Source of the DNA: [Clostridium] fimetarium
GTDB taxonomy: Bacteria > Bacillota > Clostridia > Lachnospirales > Lachnospiraceae
NCBI RefSeq assembly: GCF_900111235.1
Contig: NZ_FOJI01000001.1
Location: 372,001 to 436,000 of the forward strand
DNA length: 64,000 nt
Direction of reading: 5' to 3'
In this document: one piece after another, positions 19,433-28,324 of the stretch
Numbering within the stretch: the first letter of the stretch is position 1
How the letters are laid out: every line of letters starts with the position of its first letter
The notes under the pieces: model-generated
The model's database searches: none
The model's input: only the letters and a program-made list of their open reading frames with translations
What the model was told of the DNA's origin: nothing
Position numbers and translations under genes: made by a program

Positions 19433-21727
19433 ATGGAATTAAAGACATTTCAATTAGAAGCATCTGAAAGTATTGCAAATAGATATGAAACCTATATGAA
19501 AGAACCATTATTGATAAGAAAGGGAGATATAGTACCATTTTATCAGAACCTTTCAGCAATAACAGGTGCTGGAAAAACAATAGTTCTTGCAGATGCAATT
19601 GAACAAATAAGAGCTGTTACCAATTTGGAACCTGTTGTTTTATGGATTTCAAAAGGGAAGGTTGTTGTAGGACAAACACTTGAGAATTTGTCAAATGGAA
19701 AATATTCTGAAAATATACCTAATTATGTAGTTAAACCACTGCTCGATTGTACCGAGCATAATATTCTTGATGATAACAAAGGGCTTATTTTAGTTGCTAC
19801 AGTAGGTAAATTTAATCAAAAAGATAAAGGAGAAGGCGATAGAAAAATATTTAAGACGGGTCTTGATAATGCGAATCAGTCGTTGTGGGATATGTTAAAA
19901 AAGCGAATAAACTATCAAGGTAAAAAAAGAGAATTGATAATTGTGTATGATGAAGGTCATAATTTATCAGATCAACAACTAGATCTATTACTAGAATTAA
20001 AACCAGAAGGACTAATAGCAGCAAGTGCGACAACTAAAGTGCCAAAAAAACTCGAAAATTATATTAACAGACTTAAATCAGATAACAATATGGAAGATAA
20101 AGATTTAGTTGTTGCGATAAGTAACAAAAAAGTAGTCGAAAGTGGGTTGATAAAGCAACACATTTCTATAGGAGGATATTTGACGCCTATGGAAATTGCC
20201 TTAAATGGATTATTAGCAGATATGAAAGAAGTTGAAATTTCATGTGAAAAATACGGATGTGATTTTAGACCAAAAGCTATCTATGTAAGTAATACGAATA
20301 TATTGGCACAAACTTCCGAAATGGATGATATACTGGTTCCGTTTAGAGAGAGAAAAGCTAGACCAATTCAAATATGGAAATACTTAGTGGAAAAAGGAGT
20401 GAATCCAAACGAAATTGCCGTATATTGTAATCTGAAGTTTGATAAGAAATTTCCTAAACCTGAAAATTTTAATTTGTTTGCTGGTGGTGAAAATGATTAC
20501 GATTCATTTATTGAAGGTAATTATAGACATATTATCTTCAATCAATCTTTACAAGAAGGTTGGGATGATCCCTCATGCTATTTTGCATATATAGATAAGG
20601 ATATGGGCTCAGTTACACAAGTAACACAGGTAATTGGTAGAGTGTTGAGACAACCGGGCGTTAAACATTATCCAGATGAAAAACTAAACATGGCTAATTT
20701 CTACATTAAAACAGATGAAAAAGACGTTTTTAAAATGATTATAGAAGAAGTAAAAAGTACATTATCAATTGAAATGCCGGAGATAAACATAACATATAGG
20801 ATTAGTAGTGGAGCTAGTAATGGAAAAGCAACAGTAGGACCAAGGCTTATTAAAGAGTTGCCCGATGTTGCGGTAAATTCTCATGATGCGGTAATGGATA
20901 TAGAAAAACTTATTAATACAATGAACGACTATAGTAATGATGCTATTAATACAGTTGGTTCAGGTACGACAATTAAGGCTATAGCTACCGTGGGCGAAAA
21001 TAAGAAAATTAAAGAAGTTGAGGTAAATACAGGACACAGTAATAAAGTAAGTGTTCGATGGGTTTTTAAAAGAGAATTAAGTAAATTAGCTAAGGGTGCT
21101 ACAACTTTATGCGATTATTCACTTTCGAAGTTTGATGCTTTAATTGAATATAGTAGTAATGCAACAGCGCACATTAAAGATTATGCTAAAAAGATTGCAG
21201 AAGTATATCGAGAAAAGTCAATTATTGTTCAAAATCCTTTAGATACATTTGAAGTAGGTGAAATATTTGTGAATGGGAAGGAATACGAATTTACAAATTC
21301 TGTTCATCCTAAATATAGTGATTTTAATGATTTTGAACTAAAATTTGCCCAAGAATTAGATAAATGCGATTATAAATGGATGAGGAATCCTAAAAGTGGT
21401 TTTTTTGAAATACCATTATTAGACGGTAAAGGTACCGATAATTTTAATCCTGATTTTATTGTATGGGGTAATGATGTAATTTATGCACTAGATACTAAAG
21501 GAGACCATTTGATACAAACCGATAGCGAGAGAAAATTGTTTTCTATTGATAAAGCATGTGACGGACCTGACTTGGAAATTAGGCTTATTAGTGAAAAGAA
21601 ATATAATGATAAAGGTCAAGTTATAGATATTAATGGATATACGGTTTGGAAGATTAAACAAGGGAAGGTTCAACCAGTTCACTGCGATGCATTAGATGAA
21701 ACGATTAAAATATGCATTGATAAATAA
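19433..21727 (+). CDS. res: Type III restriction-modification, Res (helicase-nuclease)
   Basis: 764 residues. The SF2 translocase shows ITGAGKTIVLADAI (Walker A, near 43), IIVYDEGHNLSDQ (DExH-type box II, near 168), AASATTK (III), HIIFNQSLQEGWDDP (V, near 366) and QVIGRVLRQPG (VI, near 400). A C-terminal PD-(D/E)xK nuclease reads NPDFIVWG, then ALDTKGDH near 682. It is somewhat shorter than EcoP15I Res (about 970), like many Firmicute versions. GAGGAGG at the end of mod serves as its ribosome site. With Mod it cuts DNA between two inversely oriented unmethylated sites. Confidence 0.92.
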   Translation: MELKTFQLEASESIANRYETYMKEPLLIRKGDIVPFYQNLSAITGAGKTIVLADAIEQIRAVTNLEPVVLWISKGKVVVGQTLENLSNGKYSENIPNYVVKPLLDCTEHNILDDNKGLILVATVGKFNQKDKGEGDRKIFKTGLDNANQSLWDMLKKRINYQGKKRELIIVYDEGHNLSDQQLDLLLELKPEGLIAASATTKVPKKLENYINRLKSDNNMEDKDLVVAISNKKVVESGLIKQHISIGGYLTPMEIALNGLLADMKEVEISCEKYGCDFRPKAIYVSNTNILAQTSEMDDILVPFRERKARPIQIWKYLVEKGVNPNEIAVYCNLKFDKKFPKPENFNLFAGGENDYDSFIEGNYRHIIFNQSLQEGWDDPSCYFAYIDKDMGSVTQVTQVIGRVLRQPGVKHYPDEKLNMANFYIKTDEKDVFKMIIEEVKSTLSIEMPEINITYRISSGASNGKATVGPRLIKELPDVAVNSHDAVMDIEKLINTMNDYSNDAINTVGSGTTIKAIATVGENKKIKEVEVNTGHSNKVSVRWVFKRELSKLAKGATTLCDYSLSKFDALIEYSSNATAHIKDYAKKIAEVYREKSIIVQNPLDTFEVGEIFVNGKEYEFTNSVHPKYSDFNDFELKFAQELDKCDYKWMRNPKSGFFEIPLLDGKGTDNFNPDFIVWGNDVIYALDTKGDHLIQTDSERKLFSIDKACDGPDLEIRLISEKKYNDKGQVIDINGYTVWKIKQGKVQPVHCDALDETIKICIDK

Positions 21728-21777
21728 GTTGCAAGAATAATCATAATTATAGAGATATTTAATACTGCGTTATTCAA

Positions 21778-21999
21778 ATGATTATAAACATAGTGGAGGA
21801 GTTAGTGGAAGAGATAGATGTAAATATGATGAGAATAGCAGAAGCTGAAATAAATGGTTTTGATTTCCCAGATGATAATTTGACTTTTTATTATAATGAA
21901 ACAGGAAACGTGAGAAAATACAAGGTGCGAACAGAAATGATGCCCCTTCCGATCTTAAGAAAGCAGAGGTTAGAACTCGAAAAAAGCGGATCATTATAA
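21778..21999 (+). CDS. Small hypothetical protein, possibly a fragment
   Basis: 73 residues, acidic, with the end LPILRKQRLELEKSGS. No ribosome site precedes the ATG at 21778; an in-frame ATG at 21826 has only a weak GGAAGAG. The composition is protein-like. The next 270 bp contain only decayed sequence and then a RhuM relic, so this may be the surviving end of a degraded gene. Not recognised. Confidence 0.35.
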   Translation: MIINIVEELVEEIDVNMMRIAEAEINGFDFPDDNLTFYYNETGNVRKYKVRTEMMPLPILRKQRLELEKSGSL

Positions 22000-22273
22000 T
22001 TCGTTTCAGAGAAAAATATCCTTCCGCCAAGGAGCCAGTGGGTTCTGAAGACATCATTTTGTCTACTCAAGGCATACAGAAAGTATTGTGTTATTAAAAA
22101 GGAAAGACTCGTAGAAGTTCTGTATTTTAAGCACTAGAAAAGCTATTAAACGCTAAAAGCAAGCTACAATTGGCACAGAAAAGTTCTTGAATATATGCAC
22201 TTGATTATGGACTAACATCTGGAAGGTATTTCTGGACCATTTATTGCGCATAAAATTGGATTGGAGGATTACT

Positions 22274-22605
22274 ATGCTAAAAAAGAAGGATGAAATAACT
22301 ATTCATAGTTGAGCAGCTGAATATTTGACCTATGTGGCAGCAGTTGGTGATAATGCCGATAGTATGGAGATGCGTTATGAAGATGAAAATATATGGCTGA
22401 CGCAAAGAATGATGGCACAGCTTTATGATGTATCAATTCAGAACATTGGACAACATATTAATTAAATATTAGATGATGGTGAATTGGTGGAAGAGGCAGT
22501 TATAAAGAAATACTTTATAACTGCTGCTGATGGTAAGCAATACAATACAAAACATTATAACCTGCAGATGATTATTGCAATGGGCTGAACTTATAGAGCT
22601 CAGTT
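22274..22605 (+). pseudogene. RhuM-family relic
   Basis: The frame from ATG 22274 reads the start of a RhuM/virulence-type protein (EMRYEDENIWLTQRMMAQLY, then DVSIQNIGQHI, then VIKKYFITAADGKQYNTKHY). It is broken by in-frame stops after residue 12, after QHIN, and at 22586, where the family would continue. Intact relatives are about 330 residues, so about two thirds are lost. GGAGGATT lies upstream of the ATG. RhuM-like genes commonly accompany RM systems and ICE cargo. The preceding 22000-22273 holds nothing I can identify. Confidence 0.7.
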
Positions 22606-22651
22606 GGAATGATGAGATGCTCGTATAAAATAGCGAGAAGGGAGAATACGC

Positions 22652-24007
22652 ATGGTATATAACTGTTTTATTAAGTGCCAAGTGTGTAGCAGCATAACAA
22701 GAGTGCGGTTACAAGTTGGATGGCAAAATGAACACCCCATAGTGATTACTTGTGGTAAGTGTGGAACCTCCTTATCAGGACACGTGACAATTGGTCAAGA
22801 TACCCTGGGACTGGGTTTCGAATTTGAAAACGCTACTATTATCAATGATGATGATTACGAGGATTACTTAGTAGAGTGTTCTGGAGAATTTCCTGTTGTA
22901 AAACAGTGCAAAGTCCAAAATGGTGAAAGAGATGTAATTACACCGTTTATTAGGACGATGAATCGAATGAAAGATGATGAGTCATACGAAATCTTTTGTA
23001 AGTCGGTATCTCAGTTAAATAAAACAGCAGAAAAGTGGAAGGACTATAAAAGAATATTAGACCTTTTTCAAAATAAGAGTGACTATGTCGTTCAAGAAAT
23101 AAAGAAAACTTTTGAAGGTGAATACTTCCAATGTAGGGACGAATCAGAAGTGCTTAGAGCTGTTCATATGATTGAAGTTCACGGATTCTATTCTTCACTA
23201 AAGAGAGAACTACTTGATAATCTCTCTTTCAGTAGTAATATCTTAAAATTAGATAGAATTCAGATGAAGAAGATGATTGAGTTTCTAAACATGCATGATG
23301 GGTATCATCTGGAAGAGATACAATCACTTGTATACAAATTGCTTGGAGAATTCATTGATGTTTATCAGGCACTTGTTCCTGTGTTGGCTTTACAGTACTG
23401 TAAAGATGACTCCATTGATTTTGAATTCGAAGGCTCCACGACAAGTACATATAATACGGTTAAGCAGTTTTACTTAGATGCGTACGAGGCACTTGGTAAT
23501 CTGCTGATTATTCCGGTAGCGTTGAACAACATCAGATACAGAAGTAATTTTGATAAACTAACACCTATTGAGCCGAAGGCTGTGTCGATGGAGGATTTTA
23601 TTGGATTAACGAAAGCAAAGAGATATCATTTTTGCCTAAAGGATGAAGTATATACAGATTTCTTAGGAATCACTGTTAATCCAAAGCTGCGTAATGCAAT
23701 TGGTCATAATGATGTGAATTATAATACGGCGTCACAGCTTATTACATATATTCCAAATCCTAAAGATAGAACGAAGAAAGAAACGGAATATCTACTGGAA
23801 TTTGAAAATGAAGCAGTGCATCTGTTTCAAGGTATTTTAGCTATTTCAGAATACTTATATCGATTGCGTGAGTTGGAACTTATATTGGATGGCAAAGTTC
23901 CTATTATGTCCAGAATGCCGATTAGTAAGCCCCAAAAGATAGGTAGAAACGAGCCTTGTTCTTGTGGAAGTGGAAAGAAATATAAATTCTGTCATGGAAG
24001 AAGCTAG
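22652..24007 (+). CDS. SEC-C motif protein with N-terminal zinc ribbon
   Basis: 451 residues. N-terminal KCQVCSS and CGKCGTS form a CxxC-CxxC zinc ribbon (residues 9-35). The middle (60-420) is helical and unrecognised. The C-terminus is a perfect SEC-C zinc motif, KIGRNEPCSCGSGKKYKFCH, as found at the end of SecA and of many stand-alone proteins. GAAGGGAGA lies upstream of the ATG. SEC-C proteins with large unassigned domains are frequent in defence islands and prophage regions, and this one follows a type III RM pair. Function unknown. Confidence 0.7.
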   Translation: MVYNCFIKCQVCSSITRVRLQVGWQNEHPIVITCGKCGTSLSGHVTIGQDTLGLGFEFENATIINDDDYEDYLVECSGEFPVVKQCKVQNGERDVITPFIRTMNRMKDDESYEIFCKSVSQLNKTAEKWKDYKRILDLFQNKSDYVVQEIKKTFEGEYFQCRDESEVLRAVHMIEVHGFYSSLKRELLDNLSFSSNILKLDRIQMKKMIEFLNMHDGYHLEEIQSLVYKLLGEFIDVYQALVPVLALQYCKDDSIDFEFEGSTTSTYNTVKQFYLDAYEALGNLLIIPVALNNIRYRSNFDKLTPIEPKAVSMEDFIGLTKAKRYHFCLKDEVYTDFLGITVNPKLRNAIGHNDVNYNTASQLITYIPNPKDRTKKETEYLLEFENEAVHLFQGILAISEYLYRLRELELILDGKVPIMSRMPISKPQKIGRNEPCSCGSGKKYKFCHGRS

Positions 24008-24057
24008 AAAACAGGGTTAAGAAAAAACTTGAAAACATATGAAAGGACTGAATAAGA

Positions 24058-24228
24058 ATGGTACATGCAACAATAAATGGAATTATCTTGCATTGTGATG
24101 ATAGTGTTCTTGGTCTGCAATTGGGGAATGGATATAGATTAGAAAAAAAGCATCTTGATGAGTTGCCATTTAAAAATAAAATAACTGATGGTGAAGAAAA
24201 ACTATTAATGTTCCTATCGGTATTATAG
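24058..24228 (+). pseudogene. 5' fragment of an unknown gene fused to a transporter relic
   Basis: ATG 24058 opens a 56-residue frame (MVHATINGIILHCDD...) that runs into DNA of the MFS gene in a different frame and stops at 24226. The first 40 or so residues look like a genuine start of a small beta-rich protein, while the last codons are the transporter's DNA read out of frame. This suggests a deletion or insertion junction between about 24170 and 24200. Confidence 0.4.
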
Positions 24229-25259
24229 CAATCATTGTGTTATGGTTTGCTATCGAACCAACTATAAAGAGCCAAAAATCAAGAAGTATTGATTGGGCAG
24301 GGACAGTGTTCATAGCGATTTTTTCTATACCGTTACTTTTGGCATTTACATGGGGCGGAGATAAATATGCATGGAGCTCTTGGCAAATAATTGGTATGTT
24401 AAGTCTGTCGGTGATTGCATTATTAGTGCTTTTGTTTATTGAAAAACAGGCGAAAGAAGCAGTCATTCCATTATCACTTTTTCAAAATTCAATTTTTAAT
24501 ATTACCACGATTACTGTATTTTTACTGAATGCTCTTATGTACGGGGTAATTAATTATATGCCGCTGTTTGTCCAAGGTTCGATGAAACTAAGTGCAAGTG
24601 CATCAGGACTTATGATGGTTCCAATGATGCTGGGGTATGCAGCAGCTACAATTGTTGGAGGGCAAATCATCAGCAGAACAAAAAAGTATAAGGTTTTATA
24701 CTTTACAGGATTTATTATAATGTTTGTCGGTACATTGATTTTCTCTTTCTTAAGCATGAATACGTCAAGTGCAATTGTAACTGCGGCAATGTTTGTGTTT
24801 GGAATTGGTGCAGGAATAAGTTTTTCAATTTCAATGATCATTGTACAAAATGCATTCCCATATTCAAAAGTTGGAACAGTTACTGCTTCATTTCAATTTT
24901 TTAGAAACTTTGGAAGTGTGATTGGTGTATCACTTTTAGGACTTGTTTTAAATAACCAATTCAGAGCTGAATCAAAAGAAATTGTAGCATCTGCTACAAA
25001 TCAGGCGATGCCGGATAATATACTACATATGCTTACATCCCCTCAGTCACTATTTGATGCAGATAAATTAACTGAATTAGTACAAACTGTACCACAAAAT
25101 CTTCTGGATTCTTTTAATAAACTTATAGAACAATCAAGGATTGCTCTTGCAACTTCAATGCGAGATGTGTTCATTGTAATTGCAATCGTTGCACTTGTAA
25201 GTATTATTTTAGCAGCGTTTTTAAAAGAAATTCCGCTAAGAGAAAGCAATGACAATTAA
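24195..25259 (+). pseudogene. DHA2-type multidrug MFS transporter, N-terminal third missing
   Basis: The frame opens after a stop at 24192-24194 and starts at once with RKTINVPIG, the conserved loop that in EmrB/QacA transporters follows WRWIFY in the middle of the protein. The first five or so membrane segments are therefore absent. The rest is intact to the stop: about nine hydrophobic segments and the motif C-like FFRNFGSVIGVSLLG near the end. Full-length relatives are about 480-510 residues; here about 354 remain. A start at ATG 24237 has no ribosome site. Almost certainly non-functional as a transporter. Confidence 0.75.
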
Positions 25260-25331
25260 ACTTTCTTAGTGGCATATGGTATGTTACATCTGGCTTATGT
25301 TGTAGAGATTAAAGAAAAAATAATACATCAA

Positions 25332-25368
25332 AAAACCATCCGCTGTGATAATGATAGAAGATGGTTTT
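25332..25368. terminator. Bidirectional terminator between convergent genes
   Basis: AAAACCATC (25332-25340) pairs with GATGGTTTT (25360-25368). It sits between the MFS relic (+) and the Xre gene (-), with A and T runs on both sides. Confidence 0.6.
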
Positions 25369-25372
25369 CTGT

Positions 25373-25696
25373 TTATTTGACATCTAATAATGCTTTAATA
25401 GTAGCTGTAGCAATCTGTAAATCTCTTTCATCGCACAAGTGAATCATGTGGATGAGGTGTTCCTTTTTCTTGTCTGTATGTTGAATTTCAGGAAAAAAGA
25501 TTAAGTCTGCGGATATTTTTAATGTTCGGATAATCTTAAACAGCACTTCCATGCTGGGCTGTCTGTTTTCATTTTCAATGGCCATTATGTACCGTGTGGT
25601 GACACCCGCCTGTTCGGCAAGAGCTTCCTGCGTAAGCCCGGCATCGTGTCGGGCATTCTTGATGGTCTGGCCAAATGCGTTCAGTAATTCCTTCAC
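25373..25696 (-). CDS. Xre-family transcriptional regulator
   Basis: 107 residues and one of the few minus-strand genes. The N-terminal HTH reads FGQTIKNARHDAGLTQEALA, then EQAGVTTRYIMAIENENRQP, the Cro/C1 fold including the I-E-N contact helix. The tail (60-107) is a short helical dimerisation segment. GGAGGTG precedes the start on the minus strand. Genes like this are common next to efflux genes in gut Firmicutes; the target is probably the transporter region on either side, which is inference. Confidence 0.85.
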   Translation of the reverse strand: MKELLNAFGQTIKNARHDAGLTQEALAEQAGVTTRYIMAIENENRQPSMEVLFKIIRTLKISADLIFFPEIQHTDKKKEHLIHMIHLCDERDLQIATATIKALLDVK

Positions 25697-25840
25697 TGTC
25701 AGTTCACCTCCTATCCCATTTTACAGCATAGATATGAAAATTAGAACGAACTAACAATGATGGTAAACATGAATTAGCTTGCTTGTATTTTGCTTACTTT
25801 GTAGAAAAGAAAGAATGAGATTTGATATACTATCGTTGCC

Positions 25841-25888
25841 TTGACAAAAAATCAAAAATGTACGATAATGAATATATTCATTCACTCA
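25841..25888 (+). promoter_or_regulatory. TetR gene promoter and operator
   Basis: TTGACA (25841-25846), a 17-bp spacer and GATAAT (25864-25869) form a strong promoter. TGAATATATTCA (25869-25880), a perfect 12-bp palindrome, starts at its -10 end and is followed by TTCACTCA. The same TGAATA/TATTCA and TTCACTCA words occur in the promoter of the DtxR-CDF operon, which suggests a shared TetR operator. Confidence 0.65.
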
Positions 25889-25916
25889 CATAATGATTTT
25901 GAACGGAGGGGTAAAT

Positions 25917-26558
25917 ATGGCATTGTCAAAAAATAAATTTCCAGAGGACGAGAAGGATCGTTCTCGTAAAATACGTATATCGAAAGAACCGGATGAACGC
26001 CGTCAGGAAATTGTTGAAACAGCATTACAGTTGTTTTCTGAAAAAGGATACGAAAATACAACCATTCAAGATATCGCTGAAAGAATGAGCGTATCTCCTG
26101 GTTTATGCTACCGCTATTTTAAATCTAAAACGGAAATTTTTGCGGCAACTTCAGAATATTATGCAATACAAGCGGTAGAACAAATGAAAATTCCAATATC
26201 GCAGGATATCCCGGCAATTGAAAAATTGAATCTTGTCATAAACCGCATGTTTGATTTTTCGGTTAATCACCATGAGTTTGAATCGAGATATAATGAGGGG
26301 TCAAGCATTAGGGCAATTCTATTGGATGATGTAGCCTATCAATGGATGACTGTAATGATACCGATTATAGAACAAGGAATGAAAGAGAAAACTTTTAGTT
26401 GCAGCAATGCTCTCAGAACTGCCCAGTTTTTGATTTCCGGTCTGATACACACGTTCCACGCAGAAATGCCAACGGAAAATGCAAAGGAATATATGCAATC
26501 CTTTTTTGATTTTACACAAGATATGCTAGTACGTGTTTTAGGCATCAAGGCAGATTAA
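25917..26558 (+). CDS. TetR/AcrR-family repressor
   Basis: 213 residues from ATG 25917, which has CGGAGGGG upstream. The N-terminal HTH (residues 28-75) reads RRQEIVETALQLFSEKGYEN, then TTIQDIAERMSVSPGLCYRY, then FKSKTEIF, a textbook TetR domain. The C-terminal ligand domain (80-210) is divergent, as usual. It is preceded by a palindrome and followed by an operon whose promoter carries a longer version of the same palindrome, so it probably represses itself and the metal/drug efflux genes behind it. Confidence 0.9.
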   Translation: MALSKNKFPEDEKDRSRKIRISKEPDERRQEIVETALQLFSEKGYENTTIQDIAERMSVSPGLCYRYFKSKTEIFAATSEYYAIQAVEQMKIPISQDIPAIEKLNLVINRMFDFSVNHHEFESRYNEGSSIRAILLDDVAYQWMTVMIPIIEQGMKEKTFSCSNALRTAQFLISGLIHTFHAEMPTENAKEYMQSFFDFTQDMLVRVLGIKAD

Positions 26559-26640
26559 AGTAAATACTAAAATATATGTGAAAGAAAGTGTACATGAAAA
26601 GTCTATTGACTATCATGTGCATTTTTTATTGGTAATTCAT

Positions 26641-26711
26641 TGAATAAATTCATTCATTGACATTTCCAACATAAAGGTTTACTATATGAGTGAATAAAAT
26701 TATTCACTCAT
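26641..26711 (+). promoter_or_regulatory. Promoter and large palindromic operator of the DtxR-CDF operon
   Basis: TTGACA (26657-26662), 17 bp and TACTAT (26680-26685) form the promoter. Immediately after, ATGAGTGAATAA (26686-26697) and TTATTCACTCAT (26700-26711) are 12-bp arms of a perfect inverted repeat with a 2-bp centre. A half-like copy, TGAATAAATTCATTCA, lies at 26641-26656 just upstream of the -35. The TGAATA/TATTCA core matches the palindrome in the TetR gene promoter. Confidence 0.75.
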
Positions 26712-26730
26712 AAGGAGGCGAGTGTATTTT

Positions 26731-27144
26731 TTGAAATTACATCAGTCAGGAGAAGATTACATCAAAACAATTTTACTGCTTCAAAAGCAATCGCATGAGG
26801 TTAGAAATGTGGACATAGCAGAAGCTATGGGATATGCAAAACCGAGTGTAAGCCATATGATAAAGAATTTAAAACAACTTCATTATGTTACTGTGATCGG
26901 AAATAATGTATGCCTCACTGCGGATGGGCTACAGTATGCAAATAAGATTTATGTACGGTACCGTACAATTAGGGATTTGTTAATCTATTTGGGAGTTTCA
27001 CCGCAAACAGCAGAAAAAGATGCCTGCCGTATAGAACATATGATAAGCGATGAAACGTTTGAAGCACTGAAAAACCAATTGACAAAGAAAGGAGAGATGA
27101 TAAATGGTGTCTTTGCTGATTCGACTATTAATAAAGGACTATAA
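26731..27144 (+). CDS. DtxR/MntR-family metal-dependent regulator
   Basis: About 137 residues. The start is uncertain: GTG 26722 is only 3 nt from the AAGGAGG, while TTG 26731 gives the family's usual MKLHQSGEDYIKTI beginning. The winged HTH is NVDIAEAMGYAKPSVSHMIK (near 30-50). The metal-binding dimerisation domain shows CRIEHMIS near 98, with the C-x-x-E-H ligands of DtxR/IdeR rather than the Glu of Bacillus MntR. It overlaps the start of the cation exporter gene by 41 nt, so the two are translationally coupled. It probably senses Mn or Fe. Confidence 0.85.
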   Translation: MKLHQSGEDYIKTILLLQKQSHEVRNVDIAEAMGYAKPSVSHMIKNLKQLHYVTVIGNNVCLTADGLQYANKIYVRYRTIRDLLIYLGVSPQTAEKDACRIEHMISDETFEALKNQLTKKGEMINGVFADSTINKGL

Positions 27145-28279
27145 GAATATTGCATCCCCATCAGTAAAGAAGTCCTATGCGAAACTTTGCAGCGTTATTG
27201 GAATTTTATTAAATATTATTTTATTTACAGTCAAATTATTTTTAGGGCTTATAAGTGGATCAACGGCTATTGTAACGGATGGTTTTAACAATTTAGCGGA
27301 TGCAGCTACTTCCGCAGCTTCTTTTCTTGGCTTTTGCTTAGCAGGAATTGGATCTGGTGAAAATCATTTATTCGGGCACGGTCGGTATGAATGGCTGATG
27401 GGATTTCTATCTGCACTTGCAGTACTTGTAATGGGCACTACATTAGCGAAAAGTTCAATTACATCAATACGCACCCCTAAAAACATTGAATTCAGCTGGA
27501 TCATATTATTGATACTCATCTGTTCCATTCTTGTAAAGCTTTATATGTTTTTTTACAACAAGAATATTGCATGTAAAATAAATTCCTCTGCCATGAAAGC
27601 GACTGCTTCTGACTGTATCAGTGATATGGCAGCAACAACAGCTATTATGATTTCATTTATTGTACAGTATTTTACCAGATGGAAAATTGATGGTTGGTGT
27701 GGATTGCTGGTTTCCTTTTTTATCATGTTTTCAGGTTTGAAATCTATGATGGAAATTGTAGAAAGATTGTTAGGGCAAACACCGGACAAAGACTTAGTTG
27801 GCAGAATTACAACCCTTGTTATGCAGTATCCAGAGGTGAAAGGTATCAATAGTCTGATTATTCACGATTATGGTCTTGGTCACTATGTGGTTTCCATGCA
27901 CCTTGAGGGAGAGGAAGAAAACAGTATTATTTTAAACGATATAGCCAATGAAATTTCCTATAAACTTTATCTGGAAATGGACTGTGACACAACGATACAA
28001 ATTGATTATTTAGATACTGATCCCGTTATGTATGACCAAATATTCCAAAAGGCAGAACAGGAAATACAAATATACGAATTAGGTGCAAAAATTAAAAGTT
28101 TACGAATTGTTAAATCAGGGTTGCATACGAATGTGTCTTTTATAGTTTCAGGGTCAAGAAAATTGCAAAAGCAACAATATCAAATTAAGGAAGCGATAAA
28201 TCAATCAATTCTTTCAATCAATAGCAATTGCAGAGTAATTACGAAGCTTGTAATTGCATCCTTACATTCAGAAAGGTAA
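27104..28279 (+). CDS. Cation diffusion facilitator, MntE-like metal exporter
   Basis: 391 residues. Six membrane segments lie within residues 20-210, followed by a cytoplasmic ZT-dimer domain. The metal site reads DGFNNLAD in helix 2 (Asn-xxx-Asp) and SDCISD in helix 5 (Asp-xxx-Asp), an N-D-D-D set as described for the manganese exporter MntE of Streptococcus pneumoniae, not the H-D-H-D set of zinc exporters. The C-terminal extension is longer than in FieF (about 300). AAAGGAG precedes the ATG within the DtxR-like gene. Mn export is inferred from these residues and from the coupled DtxR-family regulator. Confidence 0.85.
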   Translation: MVSLLIRLLIKDYKNIASPSVKKSYAKLCSVIGILLNIILFTVKLFLGLISGSTAIVTDGFNNLADAATSAASFLGFCLAGIGSGENHLFGHGRYEWLMGFLSALAVLVMGTTLAKSSITSIRTPKNIEFSWIILLILICSILVKLYMFFYNKNIACKINSSAMKATASDCISDMAATTAIMISFIVQYFTRWKIDGWCGLLVSFFIMFSGLKSMMEIVERLLGQTPDKDLVGRITTLVMQYPEVKGINSLIIHDYGLGHYVVSMHLEGEEENSIILNDIANEISYKLYLEMDCDTTIQIDYLDTDPVMYDQIFQKAEQEIQIYELGAKIKSLRIVKSGLHTNVSFIVSGSRKLQKQQYQIKEAINQSILSINSNCRVITKLVIASLHSER

Positions 28280-28324
28280 GTATGCGATTGATATACAAAT
28301 TATAAACTAAAGGAGATTTTTATT

